Assembly (NCBI GenBank): GCA_016700115.1
Contig: CP064999.1
Span: forward strand, 1 to 64,000
Length of the DNA: 64,000 nt
Origin: Sphingobacteriales bacterium
GTDB lineage: Bacteria > Bacteroidota > Bacteroidia > Chitinophagales > UBA2359
Direction: 5' to 3'
Position 1 is the stretch's first letter; the number at the start of each line of letters is the position of its first letter. Positions 1 through 10,500 of the stretch are shown piece by piece. Position numbers and translations under genes: made by a program. Below the pieces are notes generated by a model. It was not told the origin of the DNA. It was given only the letters and a program-made list of their open reading frames with translations, and searched no databases.

Positions 1-180
1 CTGAAAACTAACCTTTGACACCTATTAAATCAAAACTTTGGCTTTTAGTCTTAATATTCTTGGCAATAACACAAGTCCCTAAAGTGTATTGGTAGTTATT
101 TCCCTAAATCCCATCTGCATTTCAAAATTAGGAGAAATTAATACCCTTATATCCCCTGCAGGGGATTTAGGGGTAAAAAA

Positions 181-310
181 GGGTCAAGCGTGCGAAACAG
201 GGCATGATTGATGTGCATACAAAATCTTCTACCAACTCAATGCGGTTGTATTGATAATTATTCCCAACCCAATCGAAGGTAGTGGATAATTCTTGGATGG
301 GCAAACCAAA
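181..310 (-). pseudogene. RHS-repeat core C-terminal fragment, copy 1
   Basis: Read on the minus strand, this stretch encodes a peptide with NNYQYNRIELVEDF followed, after a one-base shift, by LHINHALFRTLDP. That is the conserved end of the RHS-repeat-associated core, where the shell of an RHS/YD polymorphic toxin ends before its variable toxin. Only about 45 codons remain; there is no upstream shell and no tip domain. A second, better copy lies at 1288-1460, on the other side of the Rpn-like gene. A 16-bp perfect palindrome (151-166) sits just beyond this fragment. The family assignment rests on the YNGxELVEDFGL...FRTLDP pattern. Confidence 0.6.
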
Positions 311-326
311 TGGGTAGTAATGTGTT

Positions 327-1198
327 TTAGCCCTCTTTGATGATCCGGCTCACTTCATCTTCTGATAATCCGGTCAGATTTGCCAATGTTTTCACATCTA
401 CTCCTGCTCCCGCACCTTTCTAATCACTTCTCTTAACCCTTCTTTCTTTCCTTCCTCTCACCTTGCTCCTTTCCTTCATCAAATGCCGTATCTAATGAGT
501 TTTTCAAATCGCGGTAATACTTCAAACTGTCTTCATAAGACTGCAACTCCTCTCTCGTGAATTTGGCCTTCCGCCACCTCAAACAATCGCTCAAAGATGC
601 GCTCCGCAATCGGTCAGGGAACTCGTTCCAGACGGTTTAAGTTTTTAGCACGTATAGCCATTTCTCAAATCGAGTGTCTAACTCTTCTACCTGCTTATCG
701 AATTTTGGCATCTCTCAAGTAGATAAACGTCAACTTGTCGTAGAACACTTTGCAGGTTTCTATATCTGCGTTTTACATCATAGCGGTATTTGTTACGTTC
801 TGCTTTATCCTCCTCAAATACAAAATCTAATATTGCCACTGTATAAACCGCCTTTAACTCATAGTTCCAATCTGCTCGTTTGGCTTGCTCTTGTATAGGG
901 AAGGTGGCATAGTACAAAGTCCTGTCTTTGAAGAAATTCTGCTTCGATTTTTGTAGCTCAACGATGAACTTTTCACCTCGTTCGTTCTCGCAATACAGAT
1001 CAAAAATAGCCCTTCGGTCTGTTACGCCTGCCGAGGTATTCCGTTTTAGGTAGGTCAGTTCCTTTATTTTGCCTACTTGTTCGCGCAACAACTCGTTCAG
1101 AAAATCCAACAGCAAGTCCTTGTTGGGTTCTTCTCCAAACAACTTTTGAACCCAAAGTCGGTGAAAGGGTTGACGTATCTTTCTCTAAATTCGTTCAT
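327..1198 (-). pseudogene. Rpn-family recombination-promoting nuclease (PD-(D/E)XK), frameshifted
   Basis: The reading starts MNEFRERYVNPFTDFGFK and, after a one-base loss in an A run near 1138, continues LFGEEPNKDLLLDFLNELL, the characteristic N-terminus of Rpn/PDDEXK_2 proteins, which are about 290 residues long. The nuclease core follows (DRRAIFDLYC...FIVELQ), giving the D...ExQ catalytic pattern. The rest (KFDKQVEELDTRFEKW, then a ...SYEDSLKYYRDLKNSL helix and a SEDEVSRIIKEG tail) is spread over other frames with shifts near 690, 640, 610 and 400. These proteins cut DNA and promote RecA-independent recombination; they occur in many scattered copies in bacteroidete genomes. The gene has its own TAnnTTTG element just upstream. 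It is dead unless the indels are sequencing errors. Confidence 0.75.
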
Positions 1199-1215
1199 TT
1201 CTATTGATTATCAGA

Positions 1216-1223
1216 CAAAGATA
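1216..1223 (-). promoter_or_regulatory. Bacteroidota -7 element of the Rpn-like gene
   Basis: TATCTTTG on the minus strand matches the TAnnTTTG consensus of the bacteroidete primary sigma factor. It lies 18 bases before the ATG at 1198, which fits a short leader and supports that start. Confidence 0.55.
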
Positions 1224-1287
1224 CGTTTTTTGCTTGTTGTGATTTTCCCTTTTTGCCGGAGGTTACCTACCCCGATTTTTGAGTTAA

Positions 1288-1460
1288 TCACCACTGCCCT
1301 GTTTGAGGGTCAAGCGTGCGAAATAGGGGCATGATTGACATGCAACCCAAAATCTTCTACCAACTCAATGCCGTTGTACTGATAGTTATTCGCCTCTACC
1401 CCTACCGATGCTTCAAAAATAGGGCTTAGTTTTTGAATGGGCAAGCCTTGTTACCCCTAA
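1288..1460 (-). pseudogene. RHS-repeat core C-terminal fragment, copy 2
   Basis: The minus strand reads GLPIQKLSPIFEASVGVEANNYQYNGIELVEDFGLHVNHA and then, after a small shift, RTLDPQTGQW followed at once by a TGA at 1288-1290. YNGxELVEDFGL and FRTLDPQTGRW are signature parts of the RHS core boundary. The homologous fragment at 181-310 is clearly related (shared GGGTCAAGCGTGCGAAA and the NNYQYN part), so the Rpn-like gene is bracketed by two RHS scraps. The stop right after the DPQTGQW motif removes any toxin tip. (Residue strings here are given in parts; the fragment covers about 55 codons.). Confidence 0.65.
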
Positions 1461-1507
1461 ATCCCCTACAGGGGACTTTTTACTTGCTTCGTAGGGGAAG
1501 TTGTGGG

Positions 1508-1800
1508 TTAAGGGGTAAAGAATAAACGGTTTTGTACAATCTGTTTTATTGATTCAAACACTGCTTTTGTATCTGCTTTAACCGCTTCGTTTGTAAAACG
1601 TATGACTTTAATTCCGAGTTGTTCCAGTTCTACAGTACGAGCAACATCGTATTGGTACTGTTCTTTAATTTGGTGGATGGAACCGTCAATTTCAACAACC
1701 AAACCTGCCTGATGGCAATAAAATCGGCAATAAAATACAAAAAGGGTCTTGTCTTCTGAAATTGACCCCCACAACATTGGTTTTTCATAGGTACTGCCAA
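1508..1800 (-). pseudogene. DUF559 (Vsr-like) endonuclease domain fragment
   Basis: The minus strand encodes ...QAGLVVEIDGSIHQ...YDVARTVELEQLGIKVIRFTNEAV, the core of the DUF559 family, a very-short-patch-repair-like fold with the catalytic D in EIDG. Upstream of the QAG the expected FRRQ...ADF segment lies in another frame, so there is a shift near 1715, and the N-terminal third is missing because the AT-rich array starts there. About 90 residues remain, compared with 110-130 in intact members. Such proteins are common, poorly understood accessory genes. It lies in line with the RHS and Rpn remnants on the same strand. Confidence 0.6.
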
Positions 1801-1849
1801 CAATCCTCTGCTAACTTTTAAATTGTGCAGATTCCAAGTAAGAAAAATA

Positions 1850-2180
1850 TTTTTCTTAGAGGAAAAAACTTTTTTCCTTGAGGATAACTAATTTTTCTTA
1901 GAGGAAAAAGCTCCTTTCCTAAAGGAAAACTAATTTTTCTTAGAGGTTTAAATGTTTTTCTTACAAGTAAACTAATTTTCTTTTAGGGTAAAAAATTTTG
2001 TCTGGAATAAAAAATATTCTCTTAGAGGGTTTGTGATTTTTCTTACAGGAAAAATAAATTTTCTTTGAGGAATAGCTCCTTTTCTAAAAGAAAACTAATT
2101 TTACTTAGAGGAAATAAAATTTTTCATAGAAGAAAATATTTTTTCTAAGAGGAAAAATATTTTTTCCTAAAGGAATTTTC
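1850..2180. repeat. AT-rich array with 21-bp period (about 16 units)
   Basis: Units resemble TTTTTCTTAGAGGAAAAACTA and begin at 1850, 1871, 1892, 1913, 1934, 1955 and 1976, each exactly 21 bases apart. After one two-base slip near 2018-2036 the period resumes at 2037 and runs to about 2180. Each unit has a T tract and an A tract about 12 bases apart around a CTTAGAGG core, so the DNA is likely curved, because 21 bp is two helical turns. Units differ from one another at many positions, so this is an old array and not a recent expansion. It has no ORF and does not look like CRISPR (no spacers). Confidence 0.8.
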
Positions 2181-2514
2181 AAAAGTCAACCATTTTTAGC
2201 CGGTTCTTCCTTGTTGTTCAATTGTTTGCAAAATATATTTGCAAGACCTGTGAGGTAAAAAACAAACAAAGTCCTTTATATTTAAGACATTAGGAGCTAA
2301 AACCGAATTTAATTTAGTGTTAAAACCAAAAAATGCAAAAATATTTAGCCCAAAGTTGAACTAATTTGTGATTTAGTTGTTTTTCAAACAATTAAGAAGA
2401 TGACTTGAACAAATCAGAATCACTTCTTCACCCAAAGCTTCATTTCTTATTAACTATTTAAAATCTAAATCATGTCAGATTTAAAATCAAATTAGACTTC
2501 GCCCCTTAAAACTC
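2181..2514. other. Intergenic stretch with no recognised gene
   Basis: Between the 21-bp array and the fibronectin-like remnant I see only AT-rich sequence with a short out-of-frame ATG at 2472 that stops after seven codons. No tRNA, hairpin terminator or conserved ORF is evident. Confidence 0.5.
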
Positions 2515-2958
2515 ATCAGAGACCAAAAAAAGGCTGCTTTGATTGATGCTTTGCGATTGTTGGCAAGCAATATTGAAGATACGGGCGGTAATGATGCTGC
2601 AAAATTAGCCGATACCGGTTTTTATATTTACGGGGTCCGAAAAGTTTGTAGCGATACAGGCAATATCGAAAACCTTCGTCTCAGTTATGGCAAAATCAGC
2701 GGCACAGTTGTGGTAAGGTAAATAAAGCCAATTTACCCTGATGTATGAATGTCGTTACACGGAAGGTGAATTTAGCGAAAATGCGGATTGGATTTATCTG
2801 CCCGGATCTACAAAAACCAAAATGATTATCTCCGGTCTGACTCTTGGAAGAAGTATTTGGGTACAGGTGAGATGTATTAACGGAAAGGTAAAGGTAATTG
2901 GGTGACCCGCACAACTGATTTTCATACATTAGAAGACAAGTATTTGCAGGTCTCATAA
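2515..2958 (+). pseudogene. Small fibronectin type III protein, frameshifted
   Basis: The first part reads QKKAALIDALRLLASNIEDT and continues to LRLSYGKISGTVVV. After a shift near 2715 it reads ANFTLMYECRYTEGEFSEN...ISGLTLGRSIWVQVRCINGK, and after another shift near 2893 it reads KGNWVTRTTDFHTLEDKYLQVS. This matches a bacteroidete family of about 200-residue proteins with an N-terminal helical bundle and one C-terminal FN3 domain; the ISGLxxGxxxWVQVR string is the FN3 F-G region. The N-terminal 50 or so residues are not recognisable. A good terminator follows at once. The function of the family is unknown to me. Confidence 0.55.
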
Positions 2959-2960
2959 AT

Positions 2961-3000
2961 CAAATCCCTCTCCCAATTTTTGAGAGTGGGATTTGTTTTT
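2961..3000 (+). terminator. Intrinsic terminator after the FN3 remnant
   Basis: CAAATCCC and TCTC pair with GAGA and GGGATTTG around a short AT loop, followed by a run of six T. It lies directly after the stop at 2958. Confidence 0.7.
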
Positions 3001-3415
3001 TACAAAAAAACAAAACGGACACCGGCAAACCGTCGGACTATATGCTTCATGTACCCGCTTTAAAACTGAATACCTGTTTGTTTGTTTCAGGATTAGACCG
3101 CACAAATGAGTTTCAAAGAAATTAGCAAGAACCTGAACCGGAAATCCCAATTTTAGACAATGAGTGCGGTAAAGTTCTGAACTTGTTTTACCTGTAAATG
3201 TTCTTACCTTTAAAAAGTAGGTTAAAACCATGTTTCGCTTTTCGGTTTTAAAGCAAGTATAATCTATATGTTTTACAAAAAAACGGTTGCCGGAGTAGGT
3301 AAATATGTTTAATTTTGCAGAATAGATTTTATAAAGCAGTAAAAACATAGATGTTTCACTGAATGATTGACAACTATTTTTAATACGAAATTTAACCACA
3401 ACAAAAAAATTTTAA
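3001..3415. other. Intergenic region upstream of katG
   Basis: No convincing gene. A 148-codon minus-strand frame crosses it, but the translation is rich in C, F and H with no domain pattern and it would run into katG's own upstream region. I read it as non-coding sequence that could hold the katG promoter. Confidence 0.4.
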
Positions 3416-5428
3416 ATGGAAAACAAAGCTAACGAAAGCGGCAAGTGCCCTGTTACCAAGGCTTTCACACAAAATGAGTATTGCCGGAGGTGGGACAGGC
3501 AACCGGGATTGGTGGCCCAATCAGTTAAAGTTAACCTGCTTCGTCAACGCTCGTCCTTATCAAATCCGATGGGCGAAAATTTCAACTATGCCGAAGCCTT
3601 TAACAGTTTAGATTTAAAAGCGGTCAAGCAAGATCTTCACCAATTGATGACCGATTCCCAGGACTGGTGGCTGCCGATTTTGGGCCATTACGGACCTTTT
3701 TTCATTCAGAATGTCCTGGCATAGTGCGGGCACCTATCGCACCGGTGACGGAAGAGGCGGTGCCAGTGCCGGTCAACCCAGGTTTCACCTCTCAACAGTT
3801 GGCCGGATAATACCAACCTCGACAAAGCTCGCCGGTTGCTCTGGCCTATTAAACAAAAATATGGCAGTAAAATTTCCTGGGCTGATTTGATGATTTTGAC
3901 CGGTAACGTTGCCTTAGAGTCCATGGGATTTAAGACTTTTGGATTTGCGGGTGGTCGGGAAGATGTTTGGGAGCCGGAAGAAGATGTGTATTGGGGCTCT
4001 GAAACTACCTGGTTGGACGATAAACGCTATTCGGGCGAACGCAATCTCGAAAATCCTTTGGCAGCCGTTCAAATGGGTTTGATTTATGTAAACCCCGAAG
4101 GGCCAAACGGAAACCCTGACCCGATAGCCGCAGCAAAAGATATTCGCGAAACTTTTTCCCGCATGGCTATGAACGATGAAGAAACAGTAGCCCTGATTGC
4201 CGGCGGACACACATTTGGCAAGGCTCATGGAGCAGGTGATCCCAGTTTGCTGGGTCCCGAACCGGAAGCGCCGGAATAGAAGAGCAGGGGTTTGGGCTGG
4301 AACAGCAAATATGGTACGGGCAAAAGGCGGTGATACCATTACCGGTGGACCGGAAGTTACCTGGACTACTACCCCTATCCGATGGGAAACAATTTTTTGA
4401 AAACCTGTTTGCTTATGAATGGGAGCTTACAAAAAGTCCTGCCGGTGCTCAGCAATGGGTGGCAAAAACGGAGCCGGAGCAGGCACTATTCCCGATGCGC
4501 ACGACCCTGGCAAAAAACATTCGCCAACAATGCTCACCACAGACCTTTCGTTGCGCTATGACCCGGTGTGTGAAAAAATCTCTAAGCGGTTTTTGGAAAA
4601 CCCTGATCAGTTTGCAGAGGCTTTTGCCCGCGCATGGTTCAAACTAACCCATCGCGATTGAAATTCACTTCGCGCTATTTAGGACCTAAGTTCCGAAAGA
4701 AGTATTGATTTGGCAAGACCCAATTCCGGCAGTTAATCATGATTTGATTGATGAGCATGATATTGAAGCCTTGAAAAGCAAAAATTTTAGAGACCGGATT
4801 ATCGGTTTCTCAATTAGTTTCTACCGCATGGGCTTCGGCATCAACTTTCCGCGGTTTCGGACAAACGTGGCGGGGGCTAACGGAGCGAGAATCCGGCTTA
4901 TGCCTCAAAATTCTGGAAAGTCAATCAGCCTGAACAGTTGGCTGTTGTGTTGGACGCACTCGAAAAAATCCAAAAGATTTTAACAGCACACCTTTGACCA
5001 ATACCAAAGTTTCACTTGCCGATCTCATTGTTTTAGGAGGTTGTGCAGCTATTGAAAAAGCAGCCAAAAATGCCGGCTACGAGGTTAAAGTACCCTTTAC
5101 CCCCGGCCGGATGGATGCTTCACAAGAACAAACCGATATTGACTCTTTTTCTGTTCTGGAACCGGTTGCCGATAGTTTTCGAAATTACCTGAAATCAAAG
5201 TTAACCATCTCAACCGAAGCCCTTTTGATAGACAAAGCGCAGTTGTTGACCTTAACTGCTCCCGAAATGACGGTTTTGCTTGGAGGGATGCGGGTGCTAA
5301 ATGCCAACTACAACCAATCGAAACACGGCGTTTTTACCTCCCGTCCCGTTTCAGGAGAAAAATTTGTGAACGACTTTGTCAAAGCCTGGAACAAGGTGAT
5401 GAACCTCGACCGCTTTGATTTGCATTAA
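3416..5428 (+). pseudogene. katG: Catalase-peroxidase KatG, multiply frameshifted with C-terminal deletion
   Basis: KatG removes H2O2 with a haem b and a Trp-Tyr-Met adduct. Clear pieces appear in order: start MENKANESGKCPV, distal-site MSWHSAGTYRTGDGRGG (3713 on), RLLWPIKQKYGSKISWADLM, GGREDVWEPEEDVYWGSET, proximal VALIAGGHTFGKAHGAGDP, ITGGPEVTWTTTP, IPDAHDPGKKHSPTML, and a C-terminus ending KAWNKVMNLDRFDLH. They fall in different frames, with about ten one-base shifts between 3475 and 4990. In addition, near 5343 the frame jumps from HGVFTSRP straight to SGEKFVNDF, omitting about 75 residues normally found between these motifs. That deletion is in frame and is not a homopolymer error. Intact KatG has about 740 residues. 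The protein should be non-functional. Confidence 0.9.
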
Positions 5429-5481
5429 CAACAGGCAGCAGATTGGATCGTATTATTAAATTGGTATCTTATTAAAACGAA

Positions 5482-5518
5482 AAAGGTGGACTGGAAACAG
5501 TCCACCTTTCTTTGTTTT
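5482..5518 (+). terminator. Intrinsic terminator after katG
   Basis: A perfect 12-bp stem, AAAGGTGGACTG / CAGTCCACCTTT, with a GAAA tetraloop, followed by CTTTGTTTT. It is 54 bases after the katG stop. The rest of 5429-5796 holds no recognisable gene. Confidence 0.85.
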
Positions 5519-5796
5519 AGCCTGATTTCTTGTGGTATCATACTATACAAATTGTATGTCTCACATAGCCTAATTGTAAAGAACAACATAACTGATATAC
5601 AAAACAGCAACACATTATCCAAAAATAACGGGGAGTGTTTGACTTTTAAACAGTGCAGCGCAATAAGATTAGACTAATTTGAAATTACAAACCGTGTTCT
5701 CGAGTTTGTTCCCGTTTGATACTTGCCGTTAAAAGTTTACGGATAAAAACCTAAGTGCATTGCTACGGAGAATTTTGTCTGCAATTATTTCGGGTT

Positions 5797-7317
5797 CTAT
5801 GTTGAAAGCAGTGCGATAATTTCCTCATTGTTGAACAGGTATTTGTCTTTATCTATAATCAGGCTATTATCGTTCACCCGATTTAAAAATCAATAATATC
5901 GCTTCGAGTTTCCTGCATCCGGGAGGCATCTTTGTAGCTGTCCATCGGATTGATTGCACCATCGAAGTCTGAGCCAAGTGCTATAATATCCCACGCAGAC
6001 GCTTGTCCAACTACTTTTGCGATATGCAAAGGGCTGGCTAAAAACAATTTAATGTATTCGTCTTTATGTTGTTGCGACCCGTTGATTGATTTTTTTATGG
6101 ATTTTACAGCCTCTTTTCCTCCTAATCTGGTGTCTTCGAGCATAATGCCAATCAGCCCGTTTGATTGGTGGATTTTGATGATTTCATCATCATAAAGGTT
6201 AAAACTCCATTGATGCAAATATTGTTTTTTATTTGTTTGGGCTTGTCGCGTCTGAATTTGTTCATTTTTTTAAAAGCAATATCAGAGCTTTGGATGCCAT
6301 TTACCCCGCCATGACTGTAAAAAATCGGGATTTGATTGTGATATTTTTCTTCAAGCAGTTGGTAATATTGCAGTCGGCTTGTCAAACTCATGTGTTTAAT
6401 ATCTATCAGAATACGTTTGCCATTTTCAGTCGAAAGCAGTTGCTCAATGGCATGATAGCCTAAGGGTGTAATTCCTTCCATTTGCCCCATCCTCTCGTTA
6501 ACCATAGCACTGATTAGTCCTTTACTTGTACGGGTTTGCCCGCAAAGTTGATTCCAAAAATGATTGGCAAGTGTAATTGAAAATAATGGATAATTTTGTT
6601 TCAATTCTAAAATGTTGGCAGAAACTAATGTTTTGAGTTGCAGAGGTTGCTTTTTTCCAGTCTCAGGGTTTTAGGAATACCGGTACCTAAGACATGACCG
6701 CCCTCTATATTCATGACCACTGCTACTGTATTGGGTTTTTGTGCTAAAACCGTTTTAATTTCTTTAAAATCGTTGACTACTTCATATTTATAGCGGCCAT
6801 AAGGTTCATTTGCCGCATTCATGTCCAAAAAGAGGTTCATCTCGTTTTTGGCTTCTACAAAATAATCAACATCATTATCCTGAAGGTCGAGTATTTTTTC
6901 AGTACTTGCACCTGCAAAAAAAGCCATTGTAGCTGCCAATTTTTCGCGATTCCAAAAAAATGCTTTGGTAAAAAAACGGTTATGGGTAAATTCTCTTTGA
7001 ATAGGGCAGACAGAGGCAAATACCACTTTCACATCTCCTTTTACTAAATTGTTAAAATTGCTGCATGAAACAGGGGGCACTTTTTGGTAAGCGCCAATTA
7101 GATTTGGAAACTTATAAACTCCATGCGCACACGTTGTCTGTTCCGTCCAAAGTTCGGGTTGGGGATTAAGCTGACCATAAGCTCTGTTATAAGGCTTAAG
7201 TGAAATGTGGGCATGAATGTCAATATGATATAGTGAATCAATACTGTGATTTTGTCCCCATACATTTAAAAATGTAAAAAAAACAAAGAATAAAAATGAA
7301 ATAATGCGGATGTTCAT
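5797..7317 (-). pseudogene. Secreted membrane-dipeptidase-like peptidase M19, frameshifted
   Basis: The start MNIRIISFLFFVFFTFLNVWG is a signal peptide. The M19 fold follows: zinc-site HIDIHAHIS near residue 35, VVMNIEGGHVLG (bridging Glu), IDIKHMS, FYSHGGV and LGSDFDGAINPMDSYKD, in the order of renal-dipeptidase homologues. The frame breaks at three A or T runs: GGAAAAAAGC near 6648, ATAAAAAAC near 6225 and GATTTTTAAA near 5884. With one base restored at each, the reading runs to the TAG at 5797 and gives about 505 residues, a normal length for the long secreted bacteroidete members. All three breaks are homopolymers, so the gene could be intact in the organism. M19 enzymes cleave dipeptides, often with D-residues. 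Confidence 0.85.
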
Positions 7318-7463
7318 TGCAAAACTATTTTCTCAATTTAATAAATTCTAAAATTGAATAAAATGGTTTGCATTTGGAATGGAGTGAGTTCTATACAGAG
7401 AGGAAGCCCTTTCTTTAAGAATAAAAATGTTGGTTGGGTTATAGGAGAGCAACAGAATATCAT

Positions 7464-7508
7464 AAAAAAGGGATAACAGGACTTAAAGTTCGCTGTTATC
7501 CCTTTTTT
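7464..7508. terminator. Bidirectional intrinsic terminator
   Basis: A 16-bp perfect stem AAAAAAGGGATAACAG / CTGTTATCCCTTTTTT with a 13-base loop. It lies 27 bases beyond the stop of the minus-strand gene at 7536 and would give that transcript a U-rich tail. Confidence 0.85.
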
Positions 7509-7535
7509 CCTAAGAATTAAAGCCAATGTAAAACA

Positions 7536-10500
7536 TTAATAGCGTATTTGTTGAATACCGATGACGCTGGCATTAGGCATATAGAGGTTAAAGTCGGCCA
7601 CACTGACAGTTCTGTCTAAATTGCAATCGCCATTCAGATATTGGTTAATCATAGATGCCTGACTTTGGTAATGGTTAAAATCGGCTACACTGACAACGCC
7701 GTCGGCATTAAAATCACCCGCTATCATCGCAAGATTGCCATCCGGCATAACTACGGATTGAGTATCTCCGCCCATCACATAGCTTGCGCTTGCGTTAAAA
7801 GTATATGGATTCATATTAGGAAACGGAACTGTAACTGCACTCATTTGGGCTAAATGATTTCTGTGGCGAACGACTATATAAAAGCTTTCGTTAGCAGGTA
7901 TATTGTAAAACCGTACAGCATCTTTTCCTTTATCCACTATGTTTCCATTGTTGAGCAGTAAGGCGGCTTTTTGGTCAACAATATTGTCAAAGTTGGCAGC
8001 GTCCCTTAATTCAAGCAAGACCCAATCTACCATATTAGCAGGCAATTCATCGGCACATTCTGAACCGTTATAATTCCAGGGCGGTTGGTTAAAGGGCTGT
8101 TCGGTGGGAATAAGATTGTACTGTTTCAGGGTGGTGCTCATCAGTCCGTCTCCTAAGTAGGGACCCTGCAAAAACACTTTCACCTTTGCTTTTACCGGTT
8201 CATAAACGGCATCCTTAATGCTTACACAAACTTCGCCGTAGTTGTATCCGAACGGGGTGCTTGCCGAAGCAATCTGAAGGAAATACTGGTTGTCGGGAGT
8301 TAGGTTATTTACAATTACCGGATCGGCGCAACGGGATGGGTTGGCAACACAATACACTTGTGTTAAGTTTCCGCAAACACCGGAGTAGATGGATGCGACA
8401 TGAACAAATTCGCCGGAAGTACTTAAATAGATTTTGCCTGAAGCGGGAGCGGTGAAGGTAAACCATATTGCAGCAGTTGGGTTAACATCACAACTTGTCG
8501 GAGCACCGTTCAGATTCACATCGTTCAGCATCGTATAAACTGTCGCATTAGGAATAGCGGTAGTAATAGTTGTGGTATATTGACCGGATTGCGATTCGCC
8601 ATAAGCACTTGTTACGACATAATAAGTAACTCCGGCAGTCAGGGAAACATTAACCTGCGACTGTTGTATTCCGTTAAAATCGTCGTTACCGGCAACATAG
8701 GTGGCACAAGGATTATTGGGATTGAAACTTGTATGGTAAACATGCAGGTAGCCGTCCATTTGCGGGTAATAACTTTGTACGGTGTAATTGCCTGTAGTAC
8801 TGACAGTAAAAGTAAAATAGTCGTACCGCACATAAACGGTACTGATTGAGCATGTGTTGCCTTGATTAGGACGGTAATAATAATTTGAGCTATTGGCAGT
8901 CGAAGCGGTATGTTCGGTAAAGGGTACTTGTAAATCAACCAATGGCCCATAAAAAGTTGCGGCATTATTATTAGCTACGGTACAATCATCACCAACTGAA
9001 AGGTTAATGGCATCAGTACAAATATCGTTCACAGGTGCTTGTGGTGGTGTTTTCAACGCCATACAAACATTGCCTTCAATCGTAGCAAAATAACCGGTAA
9101 TTTGAACGCGGTAGGTTTGTCCGGCGGTCAACCCGTTTAGGGTGATACTGTGTCCGTAATCGGTGCCGCTTACTTCGGAGAGCGAGCCGCAATTGCCGCT
9201 GTAAACTGTAATAACATCGGCAAAATCTGCCCCGCTGTCAATTTCTACTTTTCCAGAAGCAGGAGCAACAAAACGATACCAAACGGAAGAACGGGAGCGG
9301 TTGTTCAGGCTCGGAACAGGTTCGTTCACCTCAAGGGTTGCGTTGCGGTTATTTCCAGAAACGCAATTGGCATCAATGTTTAAAAGAATAGATGCGCTGC
9401 AGTTGTCGTTTACAGGAGCAGGAGGAACTATGCCGCCTGACGAAATGCTAACACAGGTCGTGCCGTTTGTCGCTCCAAAAGTTCCGACGCGGCCGCTGAC
9501 ACGCACAAAATAGGTTTGTCCGGCAATTAGTCCGGTTACCCTGACATTTTCACCGGTAAATCCAAATTCATCGCGGTTATGGCAAATCACGGGGTCAGGA
9601 GTTGCAATTTCCGGAGAAAACGGAAATGACATCGTTAAAATCAGAATCGCTGTTGATGGTAACTACACCGCCGGCAGGTGCAACAAATGAAAACCAAATT
9701 CCGGCTTTGGTGCTGTCAACGCAGGCATCGGCAGGCCCGTCAAAAATGGCATTCACATTAGATGCCTCCACACAGGGCCCATTCACGGTTACCGCCTCTG
9801 CGCGGGTGCAAAGGTCATTTATTTCCCCCCATCCACTCACTTTTACATTGTCAAAACTGGCCCACCATGCCCAGGAACCGCCATCACCATAGGCAAATGC
9901 TACCCTTAAATCCTGAGACCGGTATGCAGATATGTCAATTGTTACATGTCCAAAGTCCTGATAACTGTAACCTTCAAAATTTTCGCCTGAAAAAACCCTG
10001 ACGGGAATTAGTTCGTTGTTATAAAAAACGGCTATTGCTAAGAACGAATTCTGATAGGCTCTGAAATGAACATCTACATCCAGGATAATATTGGCAAATA
10101 AGGTAGCATCGAAAGTGGGTGAAAGCAATACCACTGTAGAAGGATCGGCATCCTGCCCGATGGCATCGTCATTAAAATAGGCCATGCAAGTCCCGTTCAT
10201 ATCATAAGACCAAACAGTGTCTTGACCGATTTGCCATCCGGTATCGCCGCTGTCAATATAATTGATCCAACCTGCCGGAAGAGCACATCCGTCAAAATTT
10301 TCATTCAACAAAGACCGGCTTACTTTAAAATTATCAAACGCAGCCCACCAATTCCATACATTACCATCTTCATATTCAAATCGTACGCGCATATTAGCCC
10401 CTGCATAAGCAGAAATGTCTATCAATGCAGGTATATATTGGTCGTAATAATTGCCCCAATAGTTTTGCCCCTGATAGACTGCGACAGGAATCCAATTTGT

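Noticed and set aside
1850..2180. CRISPR array at the 21-bp repeats
   Set aside because: Units are contiguous with no spacers and no cas genes; the same is true at 31890-32183.
2953..3399. 148-codon minus-strand frame
   Set aside because: Composition (many C, F, H), no domain pattern, and it starts at the katG upstream region and ends inside the terminator of the FN3 remnant.
5425..5677. Overlapping short frames on both strands after katG
   Set aside because: They run through the katG terminator hairpin and have no conserved pattern.
7338..7526. 62-codon minus-strand frame
   Set aside because: Contains the 16-bp terminator stem; no start context or domain.
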